From positions 337,232 through 401,231 of the forward strand of contig JAXDTI010000003.1 of assembly GCA_034090045.1 (NCBI GenBank): a DNA stretch of 64,000 nucleotides, in the 5' to 3' direction. The translations under genes were made by a program, and so were the position numbers. The notes below the pieces were generated by a model. The model was not told the DNA's origin, did no database searches, and saw only the letters and a list, made by a program, of their open reading frames with translations. Every line of letters starts with the position of its first letter. The stretch's first letter is position 1. This DNA comes from JAXDTI01 sp034090045. GTDB taxonomy: Bacteria > Actinomycetota > Actinomycetes > Actinomycetales > Actinomycetaceae. Below are positions 49,172 through 58,761 of the stretch, piece after piece.

Positions 49172-50839
49172 TCACGGGTAGCAGGGGCGATCCAGGTTGC
49201 CACCAGAATTACGCCAGGAATCAGAGACCCGCAGGTAACGCACCCAATCATCACCGACCGCCTCTAAAGTGCCGGTAGATGCTCCCCCGAGGAGACGAAC
49301 CACACCCTTAGGTGCGGTGTAGCTTTGGGTGAAACCGCCGAGCGACAGCTCATGTACCGTACCATCCGCAGCCAACACCGCAGACTTCAAGGTGTCCGTC
49401 CACACCGGGTCAAATAACTCGGTGAGTGAAGACAGCCGGTTAGGCAACTCTCGCAACCGTTCAGGGCGACCATCGGTGTTGCGCACAATCAAGGCTACAC
49501 TCGCCCGGTACTCTCCAGTAGCGACCCGACCGACAAGCAACAGATGGGAACCATCAGGGGAAACAGCTAAGCCAGTGAGCTCCTTGAAATCATCCCAAGG
49601 TAAATCCAGCAAAGCGTCACCACCATCGGAATTGCCGAGACGAATCCGATTGGTATCCGTATGAGACCCGTACCAAATCCATCCGCGAGAATCATATTTA
49701 GGTGGCAGTGAATCCGGTACCGAATACAGCTCCCGCACCTGCGGGGTTAGCTGGATAATACCGGTTCCTGGTACGAGTGCAACCACATCCGGCTCGGAAT
49801 CAAAACTCTGAGCCAAGGCAGCGATCCGCAGACCGCTGAACGACTCGGCACGTGCCAACACGTCTGTTTTGGTTCCGGAAAGCGAGACCAGGTCGCCATC
49901 CCGTAACCCAACCAGCCGATCGGGAGGCTGTTTGTGCAGATGCACACGGGTGTTAAAGTTCTCGGGTTTAATCAGTTTATCCCCAACGAAGAGCTGTACC
50001 GAGGCGGTTGTGCCATCCTCAACCAGGGTTTCATCAAGTTGCCATTGAATATTTTCGAGCTGCTTAGCCGAATAACCGCCAGCGATATTTGGTAACGATA
50101 CAAAAGCCAAGTTCTTTTCGGAGTCGATGTCTACACTCACACCTTTACCATCTGCGATTGCCAGCGGGAAAGCACTGCTCACCACCTCGTTCAACGGCTT
50201 CGAGGGGCCGTTAATCAGACTCAAAACGAGTTGCCGTTCCGCCTCTGAACGCGGCACCCAACGCGGATCAGCAACCAGGTATTGAGAAGAACTGTCCGGA
50301 TAGTAGACGCGACGTAGCACGTAGCTGTTCTGGAAAGCCGTCTGCGGAATCAAAATACCCTGGGGCAGATCATCAATACGCCACTGACCACTGACTTTAC
50401 GCAACGTAAACGATGTTTCTAAAGTCGCATCGTCAGCGTCCGCCGGTGTCGGAACACCGTGAGAATCAACGGTAATAACCATGCGGCTCGCCACCGTCAC
50501 CGTTGAACCGGAAACCGTCAATTTCGGAGCTGCAGAATCATCAAACACAACAGCTGAAACTTCCGGGTGCCACCGCTCATTCGCGTTTGCAGTCAAATAC
50601 TGTCTCGCAACCTCGAAATAGTCATAGCTGCCTGCACCGACCGCGTTCAAAAAATCCGAAACCAGCTGCTGACGTGTCGAATTATCGCGAGGCCCCTGCG
50701 CCTGCTGCACCAGTTGGGCACGAGAACCTGCCGCTACCGTAGCCTCCACAACCGGCCCCGACATCGGCATATTCGCACAACCCGCCAACGCCAAAAACAG
50801 CAGCGCCACAAAAGGCGGATACAAAAACCTATACCGCAT
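49172..50839 (-). CDS. lpqB: Lipoprotein LpqB
   Basis: 555 aa from the ATG at 50839 (GAGGGGG upstream). Lipobox L-A-L-A-G-C with lipidated Cys near residue 22, then the beta-propeller-like LpqB domain. LpqB is the third member of the actinobacterial mtrA-mtrB-lpqB operon and modulates MtrB signalling. The start overlaps the mtrB stop by 11 nt. The protein ends with Y-P as in relatives. Confidence 0.92.
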   Translation of the reverse strand: MRYRFLYPPFVALLFLALAGCANMPMSGPVVEATVAAGSRAQLVQQAQGPRDNSTRQQLVSDFLNAVGAGSYDYFEVARQYLTANANERWHPEVSAVVFDDSAAPKLTVSGSTVTVASRMVITVDSHGVPTPADADDATLETSFTLRKVSGQWRIDDLPQGILIPQTAFQNSYVLRRVYYPDSSSQYLVADPRWVPRSEAERQLVLSLINGPSKPLNEVVSSAFPLAIADGKGVSVDIDSEKNLAFVSLPNIAGGYSAKQLENIQWQLDETLVEDGTTASVQLFVGDKLIKPENFNTRVHLHKQPPDRLVGLRDGDLVSLSGTKTDVLARAESFSGLRIAALAQSFDSEPDVVALVPGTGIIQLTPQVRELYSVPDSLPPKYDSRGWIWYGSHTDTNRIRLGNSDGGDALLDLPWDDFKELTGLAVSPDGSHLLLVGRVATGEYRASVALIVRNTDGRPERLRELPNRLSSLTELFDPVWTDTLKSAVLAADGTVHELSLGGFTQSYTAPKGVVRLLGGASTGTLEAVGDDWVRYLRVSDSWRNSGGNLDRPCYP

Positions 50840-52736
50840 TATCGGCCCCCTCACTGTCGGTGATTTCACCTGTCACAGCCGAATCATGGTCATCTGTTTC
50901 GGCGGCAACCTGGACCTCATCGGGATGCTCCAGAGAGTACTCCAGGCGCGCCACTTCCATGCGGGTGTCCGCCATCACCGCCGGCACCTCAAGGATTTCT
51001 TCGCCGGGACGTAGCGGCAACACCAGCAGGAACATTGAACCCTCCTCAGGGCACGAAAGCACCGTCAAAGTACCGCCATGCAGGTGGGCATCCTCCGCTG
51101 AAATCGCCAACCCGAGACCCGTGCCACCGTATTTGCGTTGCCGGGACGGATCTGCACGATAGAAACGGTCAAAAACGTGGGAAGCGGTGTCATCCGTCAT
51201 GCCGATACCGTAGTCACGAACCTTTACCGCAACCGAAGAACCAGTACTAGCCACCGTGATCTCAACCGGGTGACCCTCACCGAACTCCAAGGCGTTGACC
51301 AGCAGATTTCGCAGAATACGTTGCACACGTACCCGGTCGATAACGGCGACGCAGGGTTCCTGAGACGCGAAAAGGTGAACCACCACGCCACGGGTATCAG
51401 CCAGTTCAGAATAGGCATCAATGGTTTCTCCCGCCAAGTCCCGCAAATCAACTTTACTGGGATTGATACGAGCCGAACGGGCATCGATGCGAGAGATTTC
51501 GAGCAGGTCTTTCAACAGTTCATCGAACCTGTCCACCTGGGTATGCAGAACCTCCAGAGATCGCGCCATCATCGGATCTTCAATCTCGTCAATACGGTCA
51601 TAAACCAGGTCAGAAGCAATCCGAATAGACGAAAGTGGCGTGCGCAGTTCATGAGACACATCCGAAACGAAACGCCGCTGCAGCTTCGCCAGCTCCTGGT
51701 AATCCGTGATTTGTCGCTGCATATAGGCTGCCATCTGGTTGAATGAACGAGCCAGCGAAGCCAACTCATCACGTCCCCGCACTGGAACACGCGCCTCCAA
51801 ATTACCCTCAACTATTTCGCCTGCAGACTTCGCAACCTGCCCCAGCGGCAACAGCGTCTGGTATGACACCAACAGAATCAGCATGATCAGGGCAACCAGC
51901 AGCACGGCGGTACCGGCAACCATAATCTGCTCCAGCATCTTGACGGTGTTTTCCTGCTGCTGCAGCGAATAGATAAAGAACAGGTCATAGTCGCCAACAA
52001 TCGGCACCGTGATGCGCGACCCCACCACAATACCGGGCTGATTATTGTAGGCATCCGGTAACTTAACCGACTGCCAAAAACGACCTGTCGAACCTGAAAC
52101 CTTTGCCGTGAGATCGCGGGAAATAACACTGCGCAACTCAACGTCAGAGATCTCGTTGATAGTTGCCCCGATGGTGTTGGCCGGGTCACGCAACAGCACC
52201 ACACCGGCACCCGAAACACCCGAGAGAGCATTCAACTGATAGCTGAGCTGCTCATACACAAGCTCCTGGAGGGCATCCGTGTCAGTGATACCTGCCTGGT
52301 CAAAGGCGGTCTGCACCCGCTCGTGGCGGATAGCCGAGTCGGCGACCACCGAATCGAGACGATCCCGAAACAGGCCGTCACGAACATGGGTGATTACGAA
52401 AATCGAGAGTAAAACCATCATCACCGCAACGGCGAGTGCCATCAAGGCTGTGAATCGAATCGGCAGATAGCTGCGTAACCAGCCGATAGGTCCTCGGTTA
52501 ATCAGCCGATCAAAAAAAACGGAATCCTGGATGCGCTCCCCCCAGGCAAAGAAATGAGCAGCCACGCGTTCACTGAACGAATCCGCAGCCACGGAAGTCC
52601 CGGCGGTCTGTGTATTAGCGGTTGTCGCCGAAGCGGCACCCGTATCAGTTAATGCTGTTTTTTCGGTCGTTGCTGCTGCCGCGGTCGGGTGGCCAAACGG
52701 AAGTATCTGACGGCTCCGGCGTTTCTCATGCGGCAC
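50829..52736 (-). CDS. mtrB: Sensor histidine kinase MtrB
   Basis: 635 aa with a GTG start overlapping the mtrA stop by 11 nt. An unusual Ala/Thr-rich N-terminal extension (about 1-50) precedes the first membrane helix (about 91-115); an extracellular domain, a second helix (about 260-285), HAMP, then F-V-S-D-V-S-H-E-L-R-T-P-L with phosphorylated His, and the HATPase N-box and G-x-G-x-G (D-Y-G-I-G-M, G-G-T-G-L-G-L-A). It phosphorylates MtrA in cell-wall and osmotic control. Confidence 0.95.
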   Translation of the reverse strand: MPHEKRRSRQILPFGHPTAAAATTEKTALTDTGAASATTANTQTAGTSVAADSFSERVAAHFFAWGERIQDSVFFDRLINRGPIGWLRSYLPIRFTALMALAVAVMMVLLSIFVITHVRDGLFRDRLDSVVADSAIRHERVQTAFDQAGITDTDALQELVYEQLSYQLNALSGVSGAGVVLLRDPANTIGATINEISDVELRSVISRDLTAKVSGSTGRFWQSVKLPDAYNNQPGIVVGSRITVPIVGDYDLFFIYSLQQQENTVKMLEQIMVAGTAVLLVALIMLILLVSYQTLLPLGQVAKSAGEIVEGNLEARVPVRGRDELASLARSFNQMAAYMQRQITDYQELAKLQRRFVSDVSHELRTPLSSIRIASDLVYDRIDEIEDPMMARSLEVLHTQVDRFDELLKDLLEISRIDARSARINPSKVDLRDLAGETIDAYSELADTRGVVVHLFASQEPCVAVIDRVRVQRILRNLLVNALEFGEGHPVEITVASTGSSVAVKVRDYGIGMTDDTASHVFDRFYRADPSRQRKYGGTGLGLAISAEDAHLHGGTLTVLSCPEEGSMFLLVLPLRPGEEILEVPAVMADTRMEVARLEYSLEHPDEVQVAAETDDHDSAVTGEITDSEGADNAV

Positions 52737-53403
52737 TGGCCCGATACCCTACGCCACGCACCGTCTTGATTATTTTCGGGTCGTCAGGGTCATCCTCAAT
52801 CTTCGAGCGCAGCCGCTGAATGTGTACGTTCACCAGCCGGGTGTCGCCTGAATGGCGGTAACCCCAAATCTCCTCAAGCAGTTCCTCGCGCGAAAACGCT
52901 TTCCAGGGCTGTCGGGCGAGCACACTGAGCAAACCGAGCTCGATTGGGGTGAGGTTCAGTTGCCGACCTGCGCGTGTTGCCTCGTGCGCCATCAAGTCGA
53001 TGTGCACATCCCCCAGGTCGATGTCGTCCTCACCGCTACTCCCGGTTTGCCGCAGTCGAGTTTTCACTCTCGCTATCAACTCTTTTGGTTTGAAAGGCTT
53101 AGGGATATAGTCATCTGCTCCCGCCTCCAAACCGGCAACCACATCTTCGGTGTCAGATTTCGCGGTGAGCATGATGACCGGCACATTCGACTCCTGGCGA
53201 ATCTGTCTGCACACCTCGATACCGTCAATATCAGGCAACATCAGATCCAGCAGTATCAGATCCGGGTTGGACTGGTGAAATGTTTCGATTGCGGAGGAAC
53301 CGGAAAAGCAAAACGTCGGCTCGTACCCCTCAGAGCTGAGCACAATGCCGATCATCTCAGCCAGGGGCTCGTCATCATCAACCACTAAAATCTGTCTCGC
53401 CAT
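52726..53403 (-). CDS. mtrA: Response regulator MtrA
   Basis: 225 aa OmpR-family regulator. Receiver D-D-D-E near residues 9-12, phospho-acceptor Asp in L-L-D-L-M-L-P-D, Lys in K-P-F-K-P-K-E, then a winged helix (S-R-E-E-L-L-E-E-I-W-G, R-L-V-N-V-H-I-Q-R-L-R). Controls cell-wall and division genes in actinobacteria. First gene of the operon. Confidence 0.97.
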   Translation of the reverse strand: MARQILVVDDDEPLAEMIGIVLSSEGYEPTFCFSGSSAIETFHQSNPDLILLDLMLPDIDGIEVCRQIRQESNVPVIMLTAKSDTEDVVAGLEAGADDYIPKPFKPKELIARVKTRLRQTGSSGEDDIDLGDVHIDLMAHEATRAGRQLNLTPIELGLLSVLARQPWKAFSREELLEEIWGYRHSGDTRLVNVHIQRLRSKIEDDPDDPKIIKTVRGVGYRASAA

Positions 53404-53466
53404 GGTCTCATTCTCTCATAAACTGTGTTTCATGTGGGGATTTACAGGCCACATGGGCCGTGTCGC

Positions 53467-53925
53467 TCAGCTGGCATCCCCGCCACCTCCCTGATATACC
53501 CGCAGGTGGGCGCGGCGAGCGGAACCTGTGGAAGACCGGCGTAGCGCATCCTCAGAAAAAACGCCTGGAACCTGATTAGTTTTCGAAGTTTGGGCGGCGA
53601 GAACCGGGGCTGACGGTTGCGGATCCGCCGGCTCCGGGAGGTTTTCTTCGGGGTGGCGGGAGGCGGCGCGCACCAGGTCAGCCAAGACTTCAAGATCCCC
53701 CTCGGAGGGTTCACTAGGAATAAAGGAATCCGCCAGGCGCACAACCTCCCAGCCGCGTGGAGCCTTAAAGCTCTCGGCGTGTTTCGAGCACAGGTCATAG
53801 GCGTGCGGATCAGGTTTCGCCGCCAGGGGCCCGAGCACCACAGTCGAAGAGCTGTAGGCGTATGTCAAGGTGGCTGCGGCAGGACTGGTGCAGCCATGTT
53901 TTGAACAGGTGCGAATTGGTGTCAC
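53467..53925 (-). CDS. DUF3499 family protein
   Basis: 152 aa. The N-terminal R-T-C-S-K-H-G-C ... Y-D-L-C-S-K-H-A-E is a zinc-ribbon-like Cys/His motif typical of the actinobacterial DUF3499 family, adjacent to mtrA as in many relatives. The C-terminus is low-complexity. Function unknown. Confidence 0.88.
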   Translation of the reverse strand: MTPIRTCSKHGCTSPAAATLTYAYSSSTVVLGPLAAKPDPHAYDLCSKHAESFKAPRGWEVVRLADSFIPSEPSEGDLEVLADLVRAASRHPEENLPEPADPQPSAPVLAAQTSKTNQVPGVFSEDALRRSSTGSARRAHLRVYQGGGGDAS

Positions 53926-53958
53926 AAATGCAGGTTACCTGGATTTTCGATGAATCGC

Positions 53959-55077
53959 TCACCGGCGCGCGGTAAAAACCAGGCTCTTCGTTCCCCAAAC
54001 CCGGCTGACCTGCCCGCCCGGCAAATCGAGTGGACGCTGACCCGTGAAATCAGTGACCAGTCGATCAACCTGTCGCAAGTGGGTGCAGGTCAAGGCACCC
54101 AATCCGGCACGCTCAGCGATTAACCGCCACACCCGGGTGCGCAATGCCCGAGGCTGGTCGGAAAGCTCACGAAAATCAGTGAGCGTGACCGCGCCGGATT
54201 GTTCCAGGAGATTCCCGGTCTCCCGCTGCTCGGCGCACAGCCGCTCAGCAGCCGTGTCGAGAGCGAAGTTATCCTCCTGTAAAAGCTCGGCGGTACGCGA
54301 CAAAGCAGGAGCAATATCGTGCCCAAACACCCGGTTCAACTCCGGTATCGCCCGGTCACGGAGGGCAGCGCGTCTAAGCGGTGAACCATCGGCGGCGCGC
54401 CACGGACCGTCAGCAGCGTTTGTGGGGTCAAGTATCGGATGCAGACCCCATTGCGTACAGGCCGCAGCGGTATCGCTGCGCCGCACATGGAGCAGCGGGC
54501 GGCAAACCAGGGCACGTCCATCACCTGAGAGCGCGAAACGCTCCATACCCGAAATCGAACGACCCCCAGAGCCGCGCCCCAACCCCAGCAGTACCGATTC
54601 AGCTTGATCATCCAGGGTGTGACCGAGAAACACCGGAACTGGAGGAGCCTCGGAACCGGCAGAACACTCAGCCGCGAAACCATATATCTCACGCCAACGC
54701 GCCTCCCGCGCACCCCCCTCCGGGCCGCCATCACAACCTGTAGCAGCACGCCGTACCGCACTGTGAACGGCACCCAGTTGACGACACCATTGAGCAACCC
54801 GGGCGGCTTCCACATCAGAGCCGGGACGCAGACCGTGATCAACGCTCACCGTCGCAACCGACAGCCCACTGCGGGAAGCCAAATCAATGAGCGCCACCGT
54901 CATCGCCAGCGAATCTGGACCGCCAGAACACGCCGCCACCAGCGTAAAGTCCCCATGGTTTGATGTTTGAGGCAAGTCGCGCAGCAGGTTGCGGATAGCG
55001 AGCGAGACCCTGCCAGCTCCACCGCGGGGATTTCTCCCCACGAGCCGTGAAGCCTGGGAGATCGAATCAGTATTCAC
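53959..55077 (-). CDS. tilS: tRNA(Ile)-lysidine synthase
   Basis: 372 aa. A-C-S-G-G-P-D-S is the ATP-pyrophosphatase P-loop; V-D-H-G-L-R and L-G-H-T-L-D-D-Q-A-E-S are further TilS motifs. It modifies C34 of tRNA-Ile(CAU) to lysidine, essential for AUA decoding. It overlaps the dacB stop by 4 nt (ATGA). The hpt and ftsH genes that usually follow are absent here. Confidence 0.95.
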   Translation of the reverse strand: MNTDSISQASRLVGRNPRGGAGRVSLAIRNLLRDLPQTSNHGDFTLVAACSGGPDSLAMTVALIDLASRSGLSVATVSVDHGLRPGSDVEAARVAQWCRQLGAVHSAVRRAATGCDGGPEGGAREARWREIYGFAAECSAGSEAPPVPVFLGHTLDDQAESVLLGLGRGSGGRSISGMERFALSGDGRALVCRPLLHVRRSDTAAACTQWGLHPILDPTNAADGPWRAADGSPLRRAALRDRAIPELNRVFGHDIAPALSRTAELLQEDNFALDTAAERLCAEQRETGNLLEQSGAVTLTDFRELSDQPRALRTRVWRLIAERAGLGALTCTHLRQVDRLVTDFTGQRPLDLPGGQVSRVWGTKSLVFTARR

Positions 55078-56462
55078 AATGCGACCACCGAGTTCAGCAT
55101 CTCGTCCATATTGGATACGATCTGGAACCCGGATCCGGTAAAGGAGTCAACCAGAACCGCCAAGTAGAAAACGTGCCCGGATTCGGTGACCGCGACACCC
55201 GCCAGGGCACGCGCAAATTGTAGGGTCCCTGTTTTTGCTCGCACCCTCCCGGCACCGGGCATATCCACCATGCGGGTCGCCTGAGTCCCGTCGAAAGCTG
55301 AGACTGGCATACCCGCAAAGATTTCGCGTATCTGCCGGTTTTTAGGGTCAGCCGCTGCCTGCAACAGTGCCACCTCCGTTGCCGCAGAAATCCGGTTCGT
55401 GGTGCTCAAGCCGGAACAGTCGTGGAGCTCCAAACCGGCTGTCGGAACCTGTAACTCCTCCAAGACGGCACGGGCATTAGCAACCTGACCCGTGAAATCG
55501 CCGCTGTTGCCAGCAGCAACCCCCGCAGCCCGACACACCCCGTCAGCCAGCGTATTATCCGAAACTTTTAACAGTTCTCGCACAATCTCGGCTAGTGTCG
55601 CCGAAGAAACCGATGCCAGGCGCTTAGTCCCCTGCGGGTTTTCAGCACGAGTAACCTCACCGGGGACCTTTACACCGAACGAAATGAGCGCCTGCTTGAA
55701 AACCTTTGCTGCCTCTAAAGCCGGATCCTCATAGAACCCGTTCAACTCATTGCCGTCCACGTGACCCGCATTAATGGCGAGTGCGGCGACCGGCCCCTCC
55801 TCGGCGGTGTTGCCCTCGGTAACCCAGTTTTCACCACGCGCACGATCCCCGAAAAGCGTGTCATCGAGAGCCAGAGAAACCTCCGTTACCCCCTGTTTTT
55901 GCAATTCAGCGGCAGTTTCGGAGGCGAGCGTTCTCAAGCCGGCGTGTCCGCGAACCCCCGCCGGATCGGATTCTTTGGCACCGAGCAGCTGATCCCCGCC
56001 GGCAACCAGTGTCACAGTCCCCTCAGAAAGCGTAGTTGAAGTGGTGAAACGATGGCCAGCTCCGAGACGGCTTAGCGCTGTCACCGACGCAATCAACTTT
56101 GTTGTCGAAGCCGGCTGCAAAGCCTGTTTCGAATTCAACTCGGCGAGAGTATCGCCACTGGCAGCATCGACAATGAGAACACTCGTGCGCGCTTGCGGCT
56201 CATCTTTTTCCAGGTCGGCACGGAACTTCTCGACCAGGGTGGCAACCTGAGCCGCCTGCTCTGCTGTCCACGGTTTCGCCTCCGGCAGCTTCTCAGCCAT
56301 GACCGGAGCCACTGAAGCCGGATCGTCAAAATCCTTGGTGACCGGCGCGGAAAGCGTCAAGATACCCGGAACCCGGTCATGGGCATCAGCAACCGCATAC
56401 CCCGCAATCAGCAGAGCGACACTCACTGTCGCGATCAGCGGAGCCGCTATGCCTTTAAACAA
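55074..56462 (-). CDS. dacB: D-alanyl-D-alanine carboxypeptidase/endopeptidase (PBP4 type)
   Basis: 462 aa, exported (N-terminal helix about 5-25, no lipobox). S-T-T-K (in Q-P-A-S-T-T-K-L) is the active-site S-x-x-K, V-S-D-N the S-x-N motif and V-R-A-K-T-G-T the K-T-G triad, the class C PBP4 arrangement. Trims peptidoglycan cross-links. Co-transcribed with tilS. Confidence 0.94.
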   Translation of the reverse strand: MFKGIAAPLIATVSVALLIAGYAVADAHDRVPGILTLSAPVTKDFDDPASVAPVMAEKLPEAKPWTAEQAAQVATLVEKFRADLEKDEPQARTSVLIVDAASGDTLAELNSKQALQPASTTKLIASVTALSRLGAGHRFTTSTTLSEGTVTLVAGGDQLLGAKESDPAGVRGHAGLRTLASETAAELQKQGVTEVSLALDDTLFGDRARGENWVTEGNTAEEGPVAALAINAGHVDGNELNGFYEDPALEAAKVFKQALISFGVKVPGEVTRAENPQGTKRLASVSSATLAEIVRELLKVSDNTLADGVCRAAGVAAGNSGDFTGQVANARAVLEELQVPTAGLELHDCSGLSTTNRISAATEVALLQAAADPKNRQIREIFAGMPVSAFDGTQATRMVDMPGAGRVRAKTGTLQFARALAGVAVTESGHVFYLAVLVDSFTGSGFQIVSNMDEMLNSVVAL

Positions 56463-56555
56463 AATATGCTCCTTCGCCAGCCGATAATGAGGAAAACACG
56501 CCCTGATTCAACAATAATAGAGACACAGGTATCGCACCAACGAGCAGGAGAGGTC

Positions 56556-57104
56556 ATGAGTCTAGAGTTCGATGTCACCATCGAGATCCCCAAGGGGAAC
56601 CGCAACAAATACGAGGTAGACCACAAAACCGGGCGTATCCGGCTCGACAGGATGCTATTCACCTCGACGCGCTACCCAGATGATTACGGTTTCATCGACA
56701 ACACTCTCGGCGAGGATGGTGACCCGCTGGATGCGCTGGTGATTCTGGAGGAGCCAACTTTCCCAGGATGCGTGATTCGCTGTCGCGCGCTCGGAATGTT
56801 CAGGATGCGTGATGAAAAAGGCGGCGACGACAAGGTCATTTGCGTCCCCTCGGCGGATCAGCGTGCCTCTTGGCGAACCGAGATTGAGGACATTTCAGAG
56901 TTCCATCGCCTGGAAGTGCAGCACTTCTTCGAGGTGTATAAGGATTTGGAGCCCGGTAAATCAGTTGAGGGCGCCCACTGGGTGGGTCGCAAAGAAGCCG
57001 AAGCTGAAATCCTGAAATCGCAGCAGCGACTCAGGGACTACGATGCCGAACACGAGGGCAAATACTTCGGTCTGCTCGCAGCTATTTACGAACAGACCGA
57101 ATGA
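56556..57104 (+). CDS. ppa: Inorganic pyrophosphatase
   Basis: 182 aa family I enzyme from the ATG at 56556 with GGAGAGG upstream. V-T-I-E-I-P-K-G-N-R-N-K-Y-E, D-G-D-P-L-D-A-L-V and the metal-binding D-D-K-V motif are typical. Drives biosynthesis by removing pyrophosphate. Divergent from dacB. Confidence 0.97.
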   Translation: MSLEFDVTIEIPKGNRNKYEVDHKTGRIRLDRMLFTSTRYPDDYGFIDNTLGEDGDPLDALVILEEPTFPGCVIRCRALGMFRMRDEKGGDDKVICVPSADQRASWRTEIEDISEFHRLEVQHFFEVYKDLEPGKSVEGAHWVGRKEAEAEILKSQQRLRDYDAEHEGKYFGLLAAIYEQTE

Positions 57105-57140
57105 ATTAGCCTAGACCTCTGTTTATATATAAAGGTTGCT

Positions 57141-58325
57141 TTACGGTATGTGCCGGAACGTGGGAGTTCCGGAATCGTAAACACTGCCGACTATGATTCC
57201 CATACTCGGGTTGGCAGCGTGGACGAGCATCCCGTTACCCAGGTATATTCCAACGTGATGTTCGTAGCACACCAGGTCGCCAGGTACGGCCTGTGACATG
57301 GATACGCCATAGCCCATATACCTTTGTTGTTCCGCTAAACGCGGCAGGTTAATACCTCTGACTTTACTGTAGACCCAGCGGGTGAAGCCGGAGCAATCAA
57401 CACCCTCCTCTTCGGGGTTGTTTCCGCCCCAGGTGTAGCGATACCCCACATAGCTCATGGCTTTTTTGACAATGGCGGAGCCGCTGCCAGAACCGCTCTG
57501 TGCGACCACTGGTTTCGAGACCGTGCGTGCCGGAGCCGGTGCCGCCTGCGCTTGCCTTAGCGCAGCTTGGAGAGCCGCCTGTTGAGCTGCTGCGGCTGCT
57601 GCGGCCTGCTCTTCAGCGAGTTTGCGCTGTCGTTCCTGCTCTTCGGCGAGAACAACACCTCGCGCCCGCGCCAACTCAGCGATCAGTGCCTCGCGCTTGT
57701 GATTAATCTGTGCGACCTGATCGTTAGCGTCTTTCGCGGCCTGATCTGTTTTCTTTTTTTTGTCTTCAGCTGCATCCGCGGCTTCCTGTTGCACATTCAG
57801 CGCTTTTTCGGCGGCATCACTCAACTTGTCGGCTTTACGCTTCAGCTCCTGGAACTCGGTGAGCTGATTTGCGGCGCGATCTCCGAACAGCTCACTGAGC
57901 ATCTGACGGTTCTGGACCCGCTCAATGCCGTTATCGGACATATAGGGTTCCAGGTCAGAGAGGGAGCCGGTGCTCGTGTAAATCATCCTGACCAGGTCGC
58001 CAAGGTCGTTGCGTGCCTCTTCAACATCGGCTTTCGCCGCACTGGCAGCATCCTTGGCTTGCTGCGATTCCTCTTTAGCGACAACCAGTTTTGTCATGGC
58101 GTCCGCGTAGTGCTGTTCAGCCAGCATCGCGGAATCTTTCGCATCCTGCAGGTCGGCGTTTGCGTCACTGAGTTCTGCCTCTATTTCGGTGACACCGCGT
58201 TCGGCACTGCGCAGCTCATCTTGGGAGCGGGTGGCGTACGCGGGCATCATGGTCATGGTCAAGGCTGCTGTGAGCAGTGTCGCTGCCCCGATCAGTCGGA
58301 TGCGGCGGCTCGTTGTTGCAGACAT
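57141..58325 (-). CDS. Secreted NlpC/P60 peptidoglycan hydrolase (RipA-like)
   Basis: 394 aa. Signal peptide about 1-31 ending A-Y-A; a long coiled coil (about 35-245, with Q-E-A-A-D-A-A-E-D-K-K-K-K and Ala/Gln repeats near 237-262); then an NlpC/P60 domain with catalytic Cys in D-C-S-G-F-T-R-W and His in H-H-V-G-I-Y-L. Cleaves peptide cross-bridges during septation; the coiled coil auto-inhibits in RipA relatives. Converges with ppa. Confidence 0.95.
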   Translation of the reverse strand: MSATTSRRIRLIGAATLLTAALTMTMMPAYATRSQDELRSAERGVTEIEAELSDANADLQDAKDSAMLAEQHYADAMTKLVVAKEESQQAKDAASAAKADVEEARNDLGDLVRMIYTSTGSLSDLEPYMSDNGIERVQNRQMLSELFGDRAANQLTEFQELKRKADKLSDAAEKALNVQQEAADAAEDKKKKTDQAAKDANDQVAQINHKREALIAELARARGVVLAEEQERQRKLAEEQAAAAAAAQQAALQAALRQAQAAPAPARTVSKPVVAQSGSGSGSAIVKKAMSYVGYRYTWGGNNPEEEGVDCSGFTRWVYSKVRGINLPRLAEQQRYMGYGVSMSQAVPGDLVCYEHHVGIYLGNGMLVHAANPSMGIIVGSVYDSGTPTFRHIP

Positions 58326-58420
58326 TTACACCGTCCCTTTCGTTACACAACTTTCATAACTCTACCCTCAGTAGTCCAAATGAGCAACAAATGCAACAAT
58401 TTTCACTTTAGAAACAAACA

Positions 58421-58444
58421 TCCCCTGGTCTGACGACCAGGGGA
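58421..58444 (-). terminator. Terminator downstream of the MT0933-like gene
   Basis: 10-bp perfect stem TCCCCTGGTC/GACCAGGGGA with tetraloop, followed on the minus strand by TGTTTGTTTC. It is 25 bp past the stop of the 65-aa gene. Confidence 0.85.
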
Positions 58445-58468
58445 CGACGAAATATAGACCGAGTGAGA

Positions 58469-58666
58469 TCAGCCGAGCTTTTCATCCACAGCATCACGGG
58501 CGGCATCAATCTTGTCGGCGAACTTGCCGCCAGTAACCTTATTCGCCAGGCCAGCAGCCTGATCGAGAGCCGCGTCAGTGTTCTCCTCGTTCAGCAAATC
58601 ACCGGCCTTGTCTTTCACGTCCTCGAACGCGCCCTTTGCCTTGTCAGCGAAATCTTGCAGACCCAC
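58469..58666 (-). CDS. MT0933-like small antitoxin-family protein
   Basis: 65 aa, helical and charged: D-K-A-K-G-A-F-E-D-V-K-D-K-A-G-D-L, and C-terminal T-G-G-K-F-A-D-K-I-D-A-A, the signature of the actinobacterial MT0933/Rv0909-like family annotated as antitoxins. No toxin gene is adjacent, so a free-standing role (stress or DNA-associated) is as likely. Downstream hairpin is its terminator. Confidence 0.8.
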   Translation of the reverse strand: MGLQDFADKAKGAFEDVKDKAGDLLNEENTDAALDQAAGLANKVTGGKFADKIDAARDAVDEKLG

Positions 58667-58761
58667 GAGAGCTTCCTTTATCTGTAAACCAATATCGGCT
58701 ATTCCAGTAAAACATCTTTAAAATATTTTTTCTCGACTTCGAGAATTATTGGGGTCAGGAA

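Noticed and set aside
58469..58666. Toxin-antitoxin pair at the MT0933-like gene
   Set aside because: Only the antitoxin-family protein is present; neighbouring genes are metX and a peptidoglycan hydrolase.
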